DNA of 9,494 nt, taken from contig JAADEE010000202.1 of NCBI GenBank assembly GCA_013153575.1, positions 1 to 9,494 of the forward strand. Reading direction: 5' to 3'. This DNA is from Chlorobiota bacterium. GTDB taxonomy: Bacteria; Bacteroidota; Bacteroidia; Bacteroidales; JAADGE01. Both the position numbers and the translations under genes were made by a program. The notes beneath the pieces were generated by a model, which saw only the letters and a program-made list of their open reading frames with translations, ran no database searches and was not told where the DNA came from. Positions within the stretch are counted from its first letter, which is position 1, and every line of letters starts with the position of its first letter. Of the stretch, positions 1 to 6,836 are shown piece after piece.

Positions 1-164
1 CGCAAATTGGAAAAATTGTATATGGTGCAAGTGATAAAAAACGTGGTTATAAAAGCTTTTGTGAACAAATTATTCATCCTAAAACTGAAGTCATAAGCGG
101 TGTTTTAGAATTTGAATGTTCTGAACTTATGAGTGAATTCTTTAGTAGAATTAGAAATGCTTAA
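1..164 (+). CDS. tadA: tRNA adenosine-34 deaminase TadA, second copy, 3' fragment cut by window edge
   Basis: This is the C-terminal part of a second TadA-like gene. The frame is open from the window edge; the first full codon is CAA at 3-5 and TAA is at 162-164, giving 53 residues. They align without gaps to residues 97-149 of the complete tadA on the opposite strand, with three conservative changes (V98I, N144S, K145R). The first 164 bases differ from the other copy at 9 sites; six are silent third-position changes. The catalytic half (HAE and PCxxC motifs) would lie left of the window, so I cannot say whether this copy is intact. It faces the complete tadA tail to tail across a shared hairpin. 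It could be a true paralogue, or a second strain's allele joined in assembly at a contig end. The homology is certain; its reality as a separate chromosomal gene is not. Confidence 0.8.
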   Translation, partial: QIGKIVYGASDKKRGYKSFCEQIIHPKTEVISGVLEFECSELMSEFFSRIRNA

Positions 165-169
165 AAAGA

Positions 170-205
170 TTTCACCAATAATTTACAGCTAAGTTATTGG
201 TGAAA
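170..205. terminator. Bidirectional intrinsic terminator between the two tadA copies
   Basis: A perfect 12-bp stem pairs 170-181 (TTTCACCAATAA) with 194-205 around a 12-nt loop. A T tract follows on the + side (206-212). On the minus side the complement of the A-run at 163-169 gives a T-rich tail interrupted by one base. It can end transcription from both convergent tadA copies. The stem has few G-C pairs, typical of this AT-rich genome. Confidence 0.75.
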
Positions 206-210
206 TTTTT

Positions 211-660
211 TTAAGCATTTCTAATTTTATTAAAGAATTCACTCATAAGTTCAGAACATTCAAATTCCAAAACACCACTTATGACCTCAGTTTTAGGATG
301 GATAATTTGTTCACAAAAGCTTTTATAACCACGTTTCTTATCACTTGCACCATATACAATTTTTCCAACTTGAGACCAATATGTTGCACCTGCACACATA
401 ACACATGGTTCAACAGTTACATAAAGAACACATTCTTTTAAATATTTAGCACCAAGCCTGTTTGCTGCAGATGTAATTGCTTGAATTTCTGCATGTGCAG
501 TTGCATCATTTAAGGTTTCTGTTAAGTTATGAGCTCTTGCAATTATTTTATTCTTAAAAACAATCACTGCTCCAACAGGAACTTCATTTTTGTCAAATGC
601 AATTCTTGCTTGCATCAATGCTTGTTTCATAAAATATTTGTCTGTGAAAATATCTTGCAT
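211..660 (-). CDS. tadA: tRNA-specific adenosine-34 deaminase TadA
   Basis: A 149-residue cytidine-deaminase-fold enzyme. The family hydrolytically deaminates adenosine-34 to inosine in the anticodon of cytoplasmic tRNA-Arg(ACG), so that it reads CGU, CGC and CGA. The zinc-site motifs are both visible: HAE at residues 56-58 (zinc ligand H56, proton shuttle E58) and PCVMC at 85-89 (zinc ligands C86 and C89). The VPVGAV stretch at 27-32 and the YGASD stretch at 103-107 fit TadA better than guanine or free-cytosine deaminases. The length is normal for bacterial TadA. The ATG at 658-660 is chosen because a TACATTTG -7 box lies just upstream (677-684, minus), leaving a leader of about 10 nt. It is divergent from aspS and convergent with a second tadA copy. 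Some related guanine deaminases share this fold, so the substrate is inferred from family membership. Confidence 0.93.
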   Translation of the reverse strand: MQDIFTDKYFMKQALMQARIAFDKNEVPVGAVIVFKNKIIARAHNLTETLNDATAHAEIQAITSAANRLGAKYLKECVLYVTVEPCVMCAGATYWSQVGKIVYGASDKKRGYKSFCEQIIHPKTEVISGVLEFECSELMSEFFNKIRNA

Positions 661-676
661 GTTTTTTATTTTATTA

Positions 677-684
677 CAAATGTA
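677..684 (-). promoter_or_regulatory. Bacteroidota-type -7 box for tadA
   Basis: Read on the minus strand this is TACATTTG, a full match to the TAnnTTTG -7 consensus of the Bacteroidota housekeeping sigma factor. It lies 16 nt upstream of the tadA start codon. No TTG is seen 19 nt further upstream, so the -33 element is weak or absent. Confidence 0.55.
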
Positions 685-739
685 CTATTAAAATACTTTC
701 GAAAAGAAATAAATTAATTAGAATTGAAATTTTAAAAAC

Positions 740-769
740 TTGCTCTACCAAAGGAAAGTTATATATTTG
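740..769 (+). promoter_or_regulatory. aspS promoter, TTG-N19-TATATTTG
   Basis: A -33 TTG at 740-742 and a -7 TATATTTG at 762-769 are separated by 19 nt, matching the Bacteroidota primary sigma consensus. Transcription would start near 775. That rules out the longer aspS reading frame beginning at 740 and supports the ATG at 794. Confidence 0.7.
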
Positions 770-793
770 CAGATTGTTATAAAAATTAATAAA

Positions 794-2545
794 ATGTATA
801 GAACACATAATTGCGGAGAATTAAGACAAAGTGATGTTAACTCAGAGGTTACATTAAGCGGATGGGTACAAAAAATAAGAGATTTAGGGGCAATGACTTT
901 CATTGACCTACGCGACAGATATGGAATAACTCAACTGTTTTTTAATAAAGAAGATAATTCTGAACTTCATTCTCAAACCGAAAAATTAGGTAGAGAATTT
1001 GTAATTCAAGTAAAAGGAAAAGTTACAGAACGTAGTAGCAAAAATCCTGATATGCCAACCGGTGATATTGAAATTACTGTTTCAGAACTTAATGTTTTAA
1101 GCAAATCAGATGTTCCACCATTTACAATTGAAGACGAAACTGATGGAGGTGAAGAAATTCGCATGAAATATCGTTACTTAGATTTAAGACGTGCAAAAGT
1201 TCAAAAAGGAATTATTCTTAGAAACAGAATGGCACAAGAAATTCGTCAATATTTAATTAAAAATGATTTTCTTGAAATTGAAACACCATTCTTAATAAAA
1301 TCAACTCCTGAAGGAGCTAGAGATTTTGTCGTGCCATCCCGTATGGCTGAAGGTAAATTTTATGCACTTCCTCAATCACCACAAGTTTTTAAGCAATTGC
1401 TGATGATTGGTGGATATGATAAATATTTCCAACTTACAAAATGTTTCCGAGATGAAGATTTTAGGTCTGACCGTCAGCCTGAATTTACTCAAATTGACTG
1501 TGAAATGTCATTTGTTGAAAGAGATGATATTTTAAACCTTTTTGAAGGATTGGCAAAACATATGTTCAAGGAAATTAAAAACATTGACTTTACAGAACCA
1601 TTTGTAAGAATTGCCTACGATGATGCAATGGAAATGTACGGAAGCGACAGACCTGATTTGCGTTTTGATATGAAGATTTCTGATTTAACAGAAGTCGTTA
1701 AAGGAAATAATTTTAAAGTTTTTGATGATGCAGAATTTGTAGGTGCAATTTGTGCAGAAGGTTTGGCAGGTTATTCTCGTAAACAAACAGACAAACTAAT
1801 TAAATGGGTACAACGTCCACAAATTGGAGCAAAAGGTTTAGTTTTCGCAAAATATAATGAAGATGGAACTTTCAAATCATCAGTAGATAAATTTTATTCG
1901 CAAGAAGATTTAAAAAAATGGGCAGACGCAACTAATGCAAAACCGGGCGATTTAATTTTATTAATGTCTGGAAGCAAAAGAAAAACACTTTTAGCATTAG
2001 GTGAACTTCGTTTAGAAATGGGAAACAGATTAGAACTTCGTGATGATAATAAATTTGCACCACTTTGGATTGTTGATTTTCCATTATTTGAAAAAGATGA
2101 AGAAACAGGGCAAATGCATGCAGTACATCACCCTTTCACATCGCCTAAAAAAGATCAATTTCATTTAATTGAAACTAATCCTGAAAATATAAAAGCTGAG
2201 GCTTACGATTTAGTTGTAAATGGTAATGAAATAGGCGGAGGCTCAATAAGAATACACGATACAGAACTTCAAGAAAAGATGTTTAAAATTCTTGGTTTTA
2301 CAGAAGAAGAAGCAAAAGCACAATTTGGTTTCTTAATGAATGCCTTTAAATATGGAGCACCACCACACGGAGGAATTGCTTTTGGTTTTGACCGTTGGGT
2401 AGCATTATTTAATGGATCTGAATCAATACGCGATGTAATAGCATTTCCTAAAAATAATGCAGGACGTGATATTATGATTGATGCACCATCAGAAATTGAT
2501 GCTGAACAACTTAAAGATTTAAGTTTGGCAATTGTGCGAGAATAA
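794..2545 (+). CDS. aspS: Aspartate--tRNA ligase (AspRS), bacterial type
   Basis: A cytoplasmic class II synthetase that attaches aspartate to tRNA-Asp; 583 residues, normal for the bacterial type. In order: an N-terminal OB-fold anticodon-binding domain (about 1-105), the catalytic core from about 120, an inserted GAD-like domain (about 280-420), and the core again to the end. Motif 2 is seen as [18 protein letters not shown] (218-235) and motif 3 as GIAFGFDRW (527-535). Position 31 is Leu (RDLG), as in tRNA-Asp-specific enzymes such as that of E. coli; non-discriminating AspRS usually has His there. The frame extends upstream to an ATG at 740, but that lies inside the promoter. The ATG at 794 begins the family's usual N-terminus ([10 protein letters not shown]) behind an A-rich leader without Shine-Dalgarno. 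It is a single-gene unit, divergent from tadA and closed by its own terminator. Confidence 0.97.
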   Translation: MYRTHNCGELRQSDVNSEVTLSGWVQKIRDLGAMTFIDLRDRYGITQLFFNKEDNSELHSQTEKLGREFVIQVKGKVTERSSKNPDMPTGDIEITVSELNVLSKSDVPPFTIEDETDGGEEIRMKYRYLDLRRAKVQKGIILRNRMAQEIRQYLIKNDFLEIETPFLIKSTPEGARDFVVPSRMAEGKFYALPQSPQVFKQLLMIGGYDKYFQLTKCFRDEDFRSDRQPEFTQIDCEMSFVERDDILNLFEGLAKHMFKEIKNIDFTEPFVRIAYDDAMEMYGSDRPDLRFDMKISDLTEVVKGNNFKVFDDAEFVGAICAEGLAGYSRKQTDKLIKWVQRPQIGAKGLVFAKYNEDGTFKSSVDKFYSQEDLKKWADATNAKPGDLILLMSGSKRKTLLALGELRLEMGNRLELRDDNKFAPLWIVDFPLFEKDEETGQMHAVHHPFTSPKKDQFHLIETNPENIKAEAYDLVVNGNEIGGGSIRIHDTELQEKMFKILGFTEEEAKAQFGFLMNAFKYGAPPHGGIAFGFDRWVALFNGSESIRDVIAFPKNNAGRDIMIDAPSEIDAEQLKDLSLAIVRE

Positions 2546-2568
2546 ATTTAATTTACAAACAACATAAG

Positions 2569-2606
2569 AAAACCGATAATTCAAAAACTTATCGGTTTTT
2601 ATTTTT
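2569..2606 (+). terminator. Intrinsic terminator of aspS
   Basis: An 11-bp perfect stem pairs 2569-2579 (AAAACCGATAA) with 2589-2599 around a 9-nt loop. Its 3' arm runs into a T-rich tail (to 2606). It begins 23 nt after the aspS stop and ends 11 nt before the next gene's ATG. Confidence 0.85.
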
Positions 2607-2617
2607 AATAAAATAAT

Positions 2618-4600
2618 ATGATATTAAGAATTATACTTATAGCTTTTTTTATACAATTTTCAATAATGTCTTTTTCTCAAAAAGAAAAAATATTTATTGA
2701 TTTTGATGAATTTAAAATTAAAAATGAAGGATTTCAGTTTGCAAAAAACAATATAAAACAAGGTGATTTTTATTTTAAAAAAAATAAAAAAGGAGCATAT
2801 CTAAAATCACTAGAATACTATTTAAAAGCCAACAGATATAATCCTAATAATGCAGAATTAAACTATAAAATTGGAGTTGCATATTTAAATTCTGTGCAAA
2901 AAAAACTGTCTTTACAATATTTTTTGAAGGCATACGAGATAGACAATGAAGTCTCTTTATTAATTCATTGGAATTTAGGAAGGGCATACCATTACAATAC
3001 AAATTTTTCAAAAGCAATTGAAGAATATGAAATATTTAAGGATTTTTTAATAGAGCATAGTGGCAACTTAACAAAAGTAAATAAAAAAATAGAAGAGTGT
3101 GAAAATGGAATGATGTTAGCCACTAAGCCAATTGATGCTTTTATAATACGATTAGACGTTTTAAATTCTGAATTTCCGGATTATGCTCCTTTAATTTCAG
3201 CTGATAAATCTATGATGATTTTTACAAGTAGAAGAAAAGGTAGTACAGGAGGACTAATATCGGAAGAAGATGGTATGTTATTCGAAGACATTTATGTTTC
3301 ATATAATAAAAACGGAAGTTGGACAGAACCTAAAAATATAGGCAGACCTTTAAATACAAACACACATGATGCAACAGTTGGTTTATCACCAGATGGACAA
3401 AAGTTATTCTTATACAGAAATTTAGATATTTACGAATCTAACTTAATAGGAAATACGTGGACAACTCCCAAACCATTACCTTCAACAATAAATACAAGTG
3501 CAGTGGAAAATTCTGCATGTATTTCATTTGATGGAAAAGAATTATTTTTCATTAGAGGAAAAACACCTAAGCCGGAAACAAGCAATGGAGACATTTATGT
3601 TAGCCATAAAATTAATGGACAATGGAGCAAAGCAGAAAAACTAAGTGATGTAATCAATACTAAATATGATGAGGATGGTGTTTTTATGCACCCTGATGGA
3701 AGAACATTGTATTTCAGTTCAAAAGGACATAACACAATGGGAGGTTATGATATTTTTAGAACCGTAAGAGATGAAAATGGAGTATGGTCAAAACCTGAAA
3801 ATCTTGGATTCCCTGTAAATTCTCCGGATGATGATTTATATTTTGTAATGGCAGCAAGTGGAAAAGAAGGCTACTATTCTTCTGTTAAAAAAAATGGAAA
3901 AGGCTTTATGGATATTTACAAAATTGATTTTCCTGTTAAAATGGAAAAAGATTCTGTTAAAAAGAAAAAAGTCGCTCTTTTAACTATTGTGAAAGGCAAT
4001 GTAACAAATGGCAAAACAGGCGAAAAACTTGAAGCAAATATAAAAATTACAGATAATGAATTAGACAAGCAAGTTTTAACAGCAAAATCAAATAGTGAAA
4101 CAGGGAAATATTTAGTTTCATTACCATCAGGAAAAAACTACGGAATGAGTGTAAAAAAAGATGGTTTTTTATTCTTTTCAGAGAATTTTAATATTCCAAA
4201 ATCAGAAACATATCAAGAAATTATAAAAAACATAAAATTATTTCCAATTCAAAAGAATGTAAAAGTTGTTCTTAGAAACATTTTCTTTGATTTTGATAAA
4301 GCAACATTAAGAAAAGAATCATATCCTGAATTAAAAACATTAATTAATTTACTACGTAAAAACCCTGAAATTAAAATTGAAATTTCAGGTCATACTGATA
4401 ATAAAGGCAGTCATGAGTACAATGCAAAACTTTCTCAAGCAAGAGCCAAGGCAGTTGTTGATTATCTCATCTCAAAAGGTATTAATTCTGAAAGGCTAAC
4501 TTATAGAGGAGCATCGTGGGACGAACCAATTGATACAAATGCAACAGAGCAAGGAAGACAAAACAATAGACGTGTAGAATTTAAAATAATTGACAAATAA
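2618..4600 (+). CDS. PorE-like TPR / beta-propeller / regulatory-domain / OmpA-like envelope protein
   Basis: A 660-residue exported protein. Residues 1-20 form a cleavable signal peptide (hydrophobic 2-19, likely cut after FSQ). No cysteine follows, so it is not an obvious lipoprotein. Residues about 35-165 are TPR-like helical repeats. Residues about 185-435 are PD40-type beta-propeller blades, with the recurring S/H-x-D-G-x-x-L-[FY] motif at 257-265, 303-311 and 358-366. A Lys-rich linker (441-451) leads to a carboxypeptidase-regulatory-like beta domain (about 455-535). The C-terminus (about 550-660) is an OmpA-like peptidoglycan-binding domain with GHTD (591-594) and LSQARA (605-610); D594 and R609 have the spacing of the diaminopimelate-binding pair. 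This domain order is that of PorE (PG1058) of the type IX secretion system, but Bacteroidota carry many paralogues of this layout and no T9SS gene is adjacent. The likely role is an outer-membrane-associated periplasmic anchor to peptidoglycan. No clear promoter or terminator of its own is seen. Confidence 0.85.
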   Translation: MILRIILIAFFIQFSIMSFSQKEKIFIDFDEFKIKNEGFQFAKNNIKQGDFYFKKNKKGAYLKSLEYYLKANRYNPNNAELNYKIGVAYLNSVQKKLSLQYFLKAYEIDNEVSLLIHWNLGRAYHYNTNFSKAIEEYEIFKDFLIEHSGNLTKVNKKIEECENGMMLATKPIDAFIIRLDVLNSEFPDYAPLISADKSMMIFTSRRKGSTGGLISEEDGMLFEDIYVSYNKNGSWTEPKNIGRPLNTNTHDATVGLSPDGQKLFLYRNLDIYESNLIGNTWTTPKPLPSTINTSAVENSACISFDGKELFFIRGKTPKPETSNGDIYVSHKINGQWSKAEKLSDVINTKYDEDGVFMHPDGRTLYFSSKGHNTMGGYDIFRTVRDENGVWSKPENLGFPVNSPDDDLYFVMAASGKEGYYSSVKKNGKGFMDIYKIDFPVKMEKDSVKKKKVALLTIVKGNVTNGKTGEKLEANIKITDNELDKQVLTAKSNSETGKYLVSLPSGKNYGMSVKKDGFLFFSENFNIPKSETYQEIIKNIKLFPIQKNVKVVLRNIFFDFDKATLRKESYPELKTLINLLRKNPEIKIEISGHTDNKGSHEYNAKLSQARAKAVVDYLISKGINSERLTYRGASWDEPIDTNATEQGRQNNRRVEFKIIDK

Positions 4601-4605
4601 AAAAG

Positions 4606-4635
4606 TTGCAAAATAGATAATTTTTGTTATTTTCG
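4606..4635 (+). promoter_or_regulatory. Thiolase promoter, TTG-N19-TATTTTCG
   Basis: A -33 TTG (4606-4608) and -7 TATTTTCG (4628-4635) have the same 19-nt spacing as the aspS promoter, with one mismatch to TAnnTTTG. It starts 5 nt after the stop codon of the preceding gene and leaves a leader of about 35 nt. No convincing terminator separates the two genes, so read-through from upstream is possible. Confidence 0.6.
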
Positions 4636-4675
4636 CTTTACATATAAATAAACAAAAATTAAAAATTTTACTACA

Positions 4676-5851
4676 ATGAAAGAAGTGTATATAGTATCAG
4701 CAGTAAGAACACCAATAGGAAGTTTTGGGGGTTCATTATCAAAAGTATCAGCAACACAATTAGGAGCAACAGCAATAAAAGGAGCAATTGAAAAATCAAA
4801 TGTTAATGCAGAAGAAATTAATGAAGTTTTTATGGGAAATGTAATTTCTGCAAACCTTGGTCAAGCACCTGCACGTCAAGCAGCACTTTTTGCAGGAATT
4901 TCTAATAAAGTTCCTTGTACAACAATAAATAAGGTATGTTCTTCGGGTATGAAATCTGTTATGATTGGAGCACAAACAATTATGCTTGGTGATAATGATG
5001 TTGTAATTGCCGGAGGAATGGAAAATATGTCAAGCGTTCCTCATTATGTTCCCGGAATGCGTGCAGGAACAAAACTTGGTGACGGTAAACTTATTGATGG
5101 AATGATAAAAGATGGTTTATGGGATGTTTATAACAACTATCACATGGGAAATGCTGCTGAACTTTGTGCTACCGAATTAAACTTTAGCAGAGAAGAACAA
5201 GATAGATATGCTATTCAATCATATAAAAGATCTGCTGCTGCATCGGAAGCCGGAAAATTTAAAAACGAAATAGTTCCTGTTGAAATTAAAACAAGAAAAG
5301 GAGATGTTATAGTTGATACAGATGAAGAATTTACAAATGTTAAATTTGAGAAAATACCAACATTGCGTCCTGTTTTCGTAAAAGATGGAACTGTAACAGC
5401 TGCAAATGCATCAACAATTAATGATGGTGCTGCTGCACTTATGCTTATGAGTAAAGAAAAAGTTGAAGAACTTGGAGTAAAACCAATTGCAAAATTAATA
5501 GGCTACGGTGATGCTGCTCATGAACCTGAATGGTTTACAACTGCACCTGTAAAAGCTATACCTAAAGCAATAAAAAAAGCAGGTTTAAAAGCAGACGATA
5601 TTGAATTTTATGAAATAAATGAAGCATTTTCTGTTGTTGCACTTGCAGGAATTAAAGAGTTAGGTTTAGATGAAAGTAAAGTTAATGTTAATGGAGGCGG
5701 TGTATCATTAGGTCATCCACTTGGTTCATCAGGTGCAAGAATAATTGTTACCTTAATAAATGTATTGAAACAAAACAATGCAAAATATGGTGTTGCAGCA
5801 CTTTGTAATGGTGGTGGTGGAGCATCAGCAGTTGTTGTTGAAAACCTATAA
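4676..5851 (+). CDS. Thiolase, probably acetyl-CoA C-acetyltransferase
   Basis: A 391-residue cytoplasmic thiolase that forms acetoacetyl-CoA from two acetyl-CoA, or cleaves beta-ketoacyl-CoA in reverse. The N-terminal half holds the acyl-accepting cysteine C88 (NKVCSSG); the C-terminal half holds NEAF (315-318), H347 (SLGHPLGSSGARI) and the second catalytic cysteine C377 (CNGGGG). All four catalytic motifs are intact. HMG at 156-158, next to the active site in biosynthetic thiolases of the Zoogloea PhaA type, favours acetoacetyl-CoA thiolase over a long-chain degradative enzyme. It has no neighbouring beta-oxidation or polyhydroxybutyrate genes, so pathway assignment (fatty-acid or amino-acid breakdown, ketone metabolism) is open. 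It has its own promoter and terminator. The first 42 codons are strikingly rich in A-ending codons. The start is fixed by the standard N-terminus (VYIVSAVRTPIG). Confidence 0.95.
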   Translation: MKEVYIVSAVRTPIGSFGGSLSKVSATQLGATAIKGAIEKSNVNAEEINEVFMGNVISANLGQAPARQAALFAGISNKVPCTTINKVCSSGMKSVMIGAQTIMLGDNDVVIAGGMENMSSVPHYVPGMRAGTKLGDGKLIDGMIKDGLWDVYNNYHMGNAAELCATELNFSREEQDRYAIQSYKRSAAASEAGKFKNEIVPVEIKTRKGDVIVDTDEEFTNVKFEKIPTLRPVFVKDGTVTAANASTINDGAAALMLMSKEKVEELGVKPIAKLIGYGDAAHEPEWFTTAPVKAIPKAIKKAGLKADDIEFYEINEAFSVVALAGIKELGLDESKVNVNGGGVSLGHPLGSSGARIIVTLINVLKQNNAKYGVAALCNGGGGASAVVVENL

Positions 5852-5873
5852 AATAATAAAATAGCAAAATTTT

Positions 5874-5904
5874 AGCAAGGTGTAAAAATACATCTTGCTT
5901 TTTT
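5874..5904 (+). terminator. Intrinsic terminator of the thiolase gene
   Basis: An 11-bp stem pairs 5874-5884 (AGCAAGGTGTA) with 5889-5899, with one G-U pair and a tight AAAA loop. A run of T follows (5899-5904). It begins 23 nt after the stop codon. Confidence 0.85.
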
Positions 5905-5941
5905 ATTTTAAACTTTATTTTTTAATGTTCATAAACTTACA

Positions 5942-5949
5942 TAAATTTG
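5942..5949 (+). promoter_or_regulatory. -7 box for the transaldolase gene
   Basis: TAAATTTG is a full match to TAnnTTTG, 24 nt upstream of the start codon. The position 19 nt upstream is TTT (5920-5922) rather than TTG, so the -33 element is imperfect. It lies downstream of the thiolase terminator, which supports an independent transcript. Confidence 0.55.
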
Positions 5950-5973
5950 CCAAAAATATATAAAACATAAGAT

Positions 5974-6630
5974 ATGAAATTTTTTATTGATACAGCAAAC
6001 CTTGAGCAAATTAAGGAAGCACAGGATTTAGGAGTTTTAGATGGAGTTACAACAAATCCATCTTTAATGGCAAAAGAAGGAATAAAAGGAGAGGAAAACA
6101 TAAAAAAACACTACCAAACAATTTGCGAAATTGTTGAAGGTGATGTTAGTGCAGAAGTTATTTCTACTGATTACGAAGGAATGATTAAAGAAGGAGAAGA
6201 ACTTGCAGCTTTGCATCCTCAAATTACAATTAAAATTCCTATGATTAAAGATGGTATTAAAGCAATTAAATACTTTTCTGAAAAAGGATATAAAACAAAC
6301 TGCACATTAGTCTTTTCTGTAGGACAAGCTTTACTTGCAGCAAAAGCAGGAGCAACTTATGTTTCTCCATTTATTGGAAGATTAGATGATATTTCTACTG
6401 ATGGAATAGAATTAATTGCTCAAATTGTTGAAATGTATAACTATTATGGCTATGGAACACAAGTTCTTGCAGCATCAATAAGACACACACAACACATTGT
6501 TAAATGTGCAGAAGTTGGTGCAGATGTTATTACAGCACCATTGAATGCAATTATGGGACTTTTAAAACATCCATTAACTGATAGTGGCTTAGAAAAATTT
6601 TTAGCAGATTATCATAAACTGAATGGATAA
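5974..6630 (+). CDS. tal: Transaldolase, small TalC/MipB type
   Basis: A 218-residue single-domain TIM-barrel aldolase of the non-oxidative pentose phosphate pathway. It moves a dihydroxyacetone unit from sedoheptulose-7-phosphate to glyceraldehyde-3-phosphate. The family signature TTNPS is at 26-30 and the Schiff-base lysine is K87 (TIKIP). The small subfamily also includes fructose-6-phosphate aldolase (FSA), so two residues matter. FSA has Gln and Tyr at the water-binding sites (Q59 and Y131 in E. coli FsaA); here the aligned residues are E61 (SAEV) and F133 (SPFIGR), both the transaldolase state. The length is normal. The ATG at 5974 begins the standard N-terminus [10 protein letters not shown]. 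It is a single-gene unit with its own -7 box, convergent with a tRNA gene across a shared terminator. Confidence 0.94.
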   Translation: MKFFIDTANLEQIKEAQDLGVLDGVTTNPSLMAKEGIKGEENIKKHYQTICEIVEGDVSAEVISTDYEGMIKEGEELAALHPQITIKIPMIKDGIKAIKYFSEKGYKTNCTLVFSVGQALLAAKAGATYVSPFIGRLDDISTDGIELIAQIVEMYNYYGYGTQVLAASIRHTQHIVKCAEVGADVITAPLNAIMGLLKHPLTDSGLEKFLADYHKLNG

Positions 6631-6638
6631 TTTCAAAT

Positions 6639-6671
6639 AAAAAAAGCGATTCCTTTAGAATCGCTTTTTTT
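6639..6671. terminator. Bidirectional terminator shared by transaldolase and tRNA-Arg
   Basis: A 14-bp perfect stem pairs 6639-6652 with 6658-6671 (core GCGATTC) around the 5-nt loop CTTTA. One arm starts with seven A and the other ends with seven T, so each strand has a U tail. It lies 8 nt after the transaldolase stop and 7 nt beyond the 3' end of the convergent tRNA gene, so it can serve both. Confidence 0.88.
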
Positions 6672-6678
6672 ATTTTAG

Positions 6679-6752
6679 TGACCCCGGCGGGACTCGAACC
6701 CACAACCAACAGAGCCGAAATCTGTCATTCTATCCAATTGAACTACGGAGCC
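6679..6752 (-). tRNA. tRNA-Arg (anticodon UCG)
   Basis: A 74-nt cloverleaf on the minus strand. The acceptor stem GGCTCCG pairs with CGGGGTC (two G-U pairs) and the discriminator is A. The D stem is GTTC/GAAT with GG at 18-19. The anticodon stem is ACAGA/TCTGT with loop TTTCGGC, giving anticodon TCG at 6716-6718 (complement). The variable loop is TGGTT. The T stem is GTGGG/CCCGC with loop TTCGAGT. A20 and C35, known arginine identity elements in E. coli, are both present, and A15-U48 forms a proper Levitt pair. The 3' CCA is not encoded. It decodes CGA and, by wobble, CGG. It has its own promoter just upstream and a terminator just downstream. Confidence 0.96.
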
Positions 6753-6766
6753 ATATTTTACAAGCA

Positions 6767-6797
6767 CAAAAATAGAAAATAACTTAACAATCTCAAA
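6767..6797 (-). promoter_or_regulatory. tRNA-Arg promoter, TTTG-N19-TATTTTTG
   Basis: On the minus strand, a perfect -33 TTTG (6794-6797) and a perfect -7 TATTTTTG (6767-6774) are 19 nt apart. It is the best consensus match in the window, as expected for a stable-RNA gene. Transcription should begin about 8-10 nt before the mature tRNA 5' end at 6752. It is divergent from the leuS promoter. Confidence 0.72.
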
Positions 6798-6836
6798 CAA
6801 AATTTGCAAGTCCAATAAATCAAAATCTTTTTTTAC

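Larger units (their letters stand above)
1..374. repeat. Imperfect 374-bp inverted repeat containing two tail-to-tail tadA 3' ends
   Basis: Bases 1-187 are a near-exact reverse complement of 188-374 (position i pairs with 375-i). I count 13 mismatches in 187 paired positions: 9 in coding sequence, 1 between stop codon and stem, 3 in the hairpin loop. There are no gaps. The left arm runs to the window edge, so the repeat may extend further. The right arm continues into the complete tadA. The symmetry axis lies between 187 and 188, exactly the axis of the small terminator hairpin. Confidence 0.9.

Noticed and set aside
529..717. 62-codon + strand reading frame
   Set aside because: It is antisense to tadA and spans the tadA promoter, with no recognisable domain; a shadow of the real gene.
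740..793. Longer aspS start giving 18 extra N-terminal residues
   Set aside because: The region contains the TTG-N19-TATATTTG promoter, so this ATG would lie upstream of the transcription start; the family's N-terminus begins at the ATG at 794.
2600..2607. TATTTTTA as a -7 box for the PorE-like gene
   Set aside because: It overlaps the T tail of the aspS terminator, lacks the final G, and has no TTG 19 nt upstream; too weak to call.
4609..4627. Possible terminator after the PorE-like gene (AAAAT/ATTTT pairing)
   Set aside because: It is a short, A-T-only, imperfect pairing that coincides with the spacer of the thiolase promoter.
5810..5839. Run of GGT and GTT triplets resembling a simple repeat
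   Set aside because: It encodes the conserved thiolase CxGGGG segment and the following valines; explained by coding.
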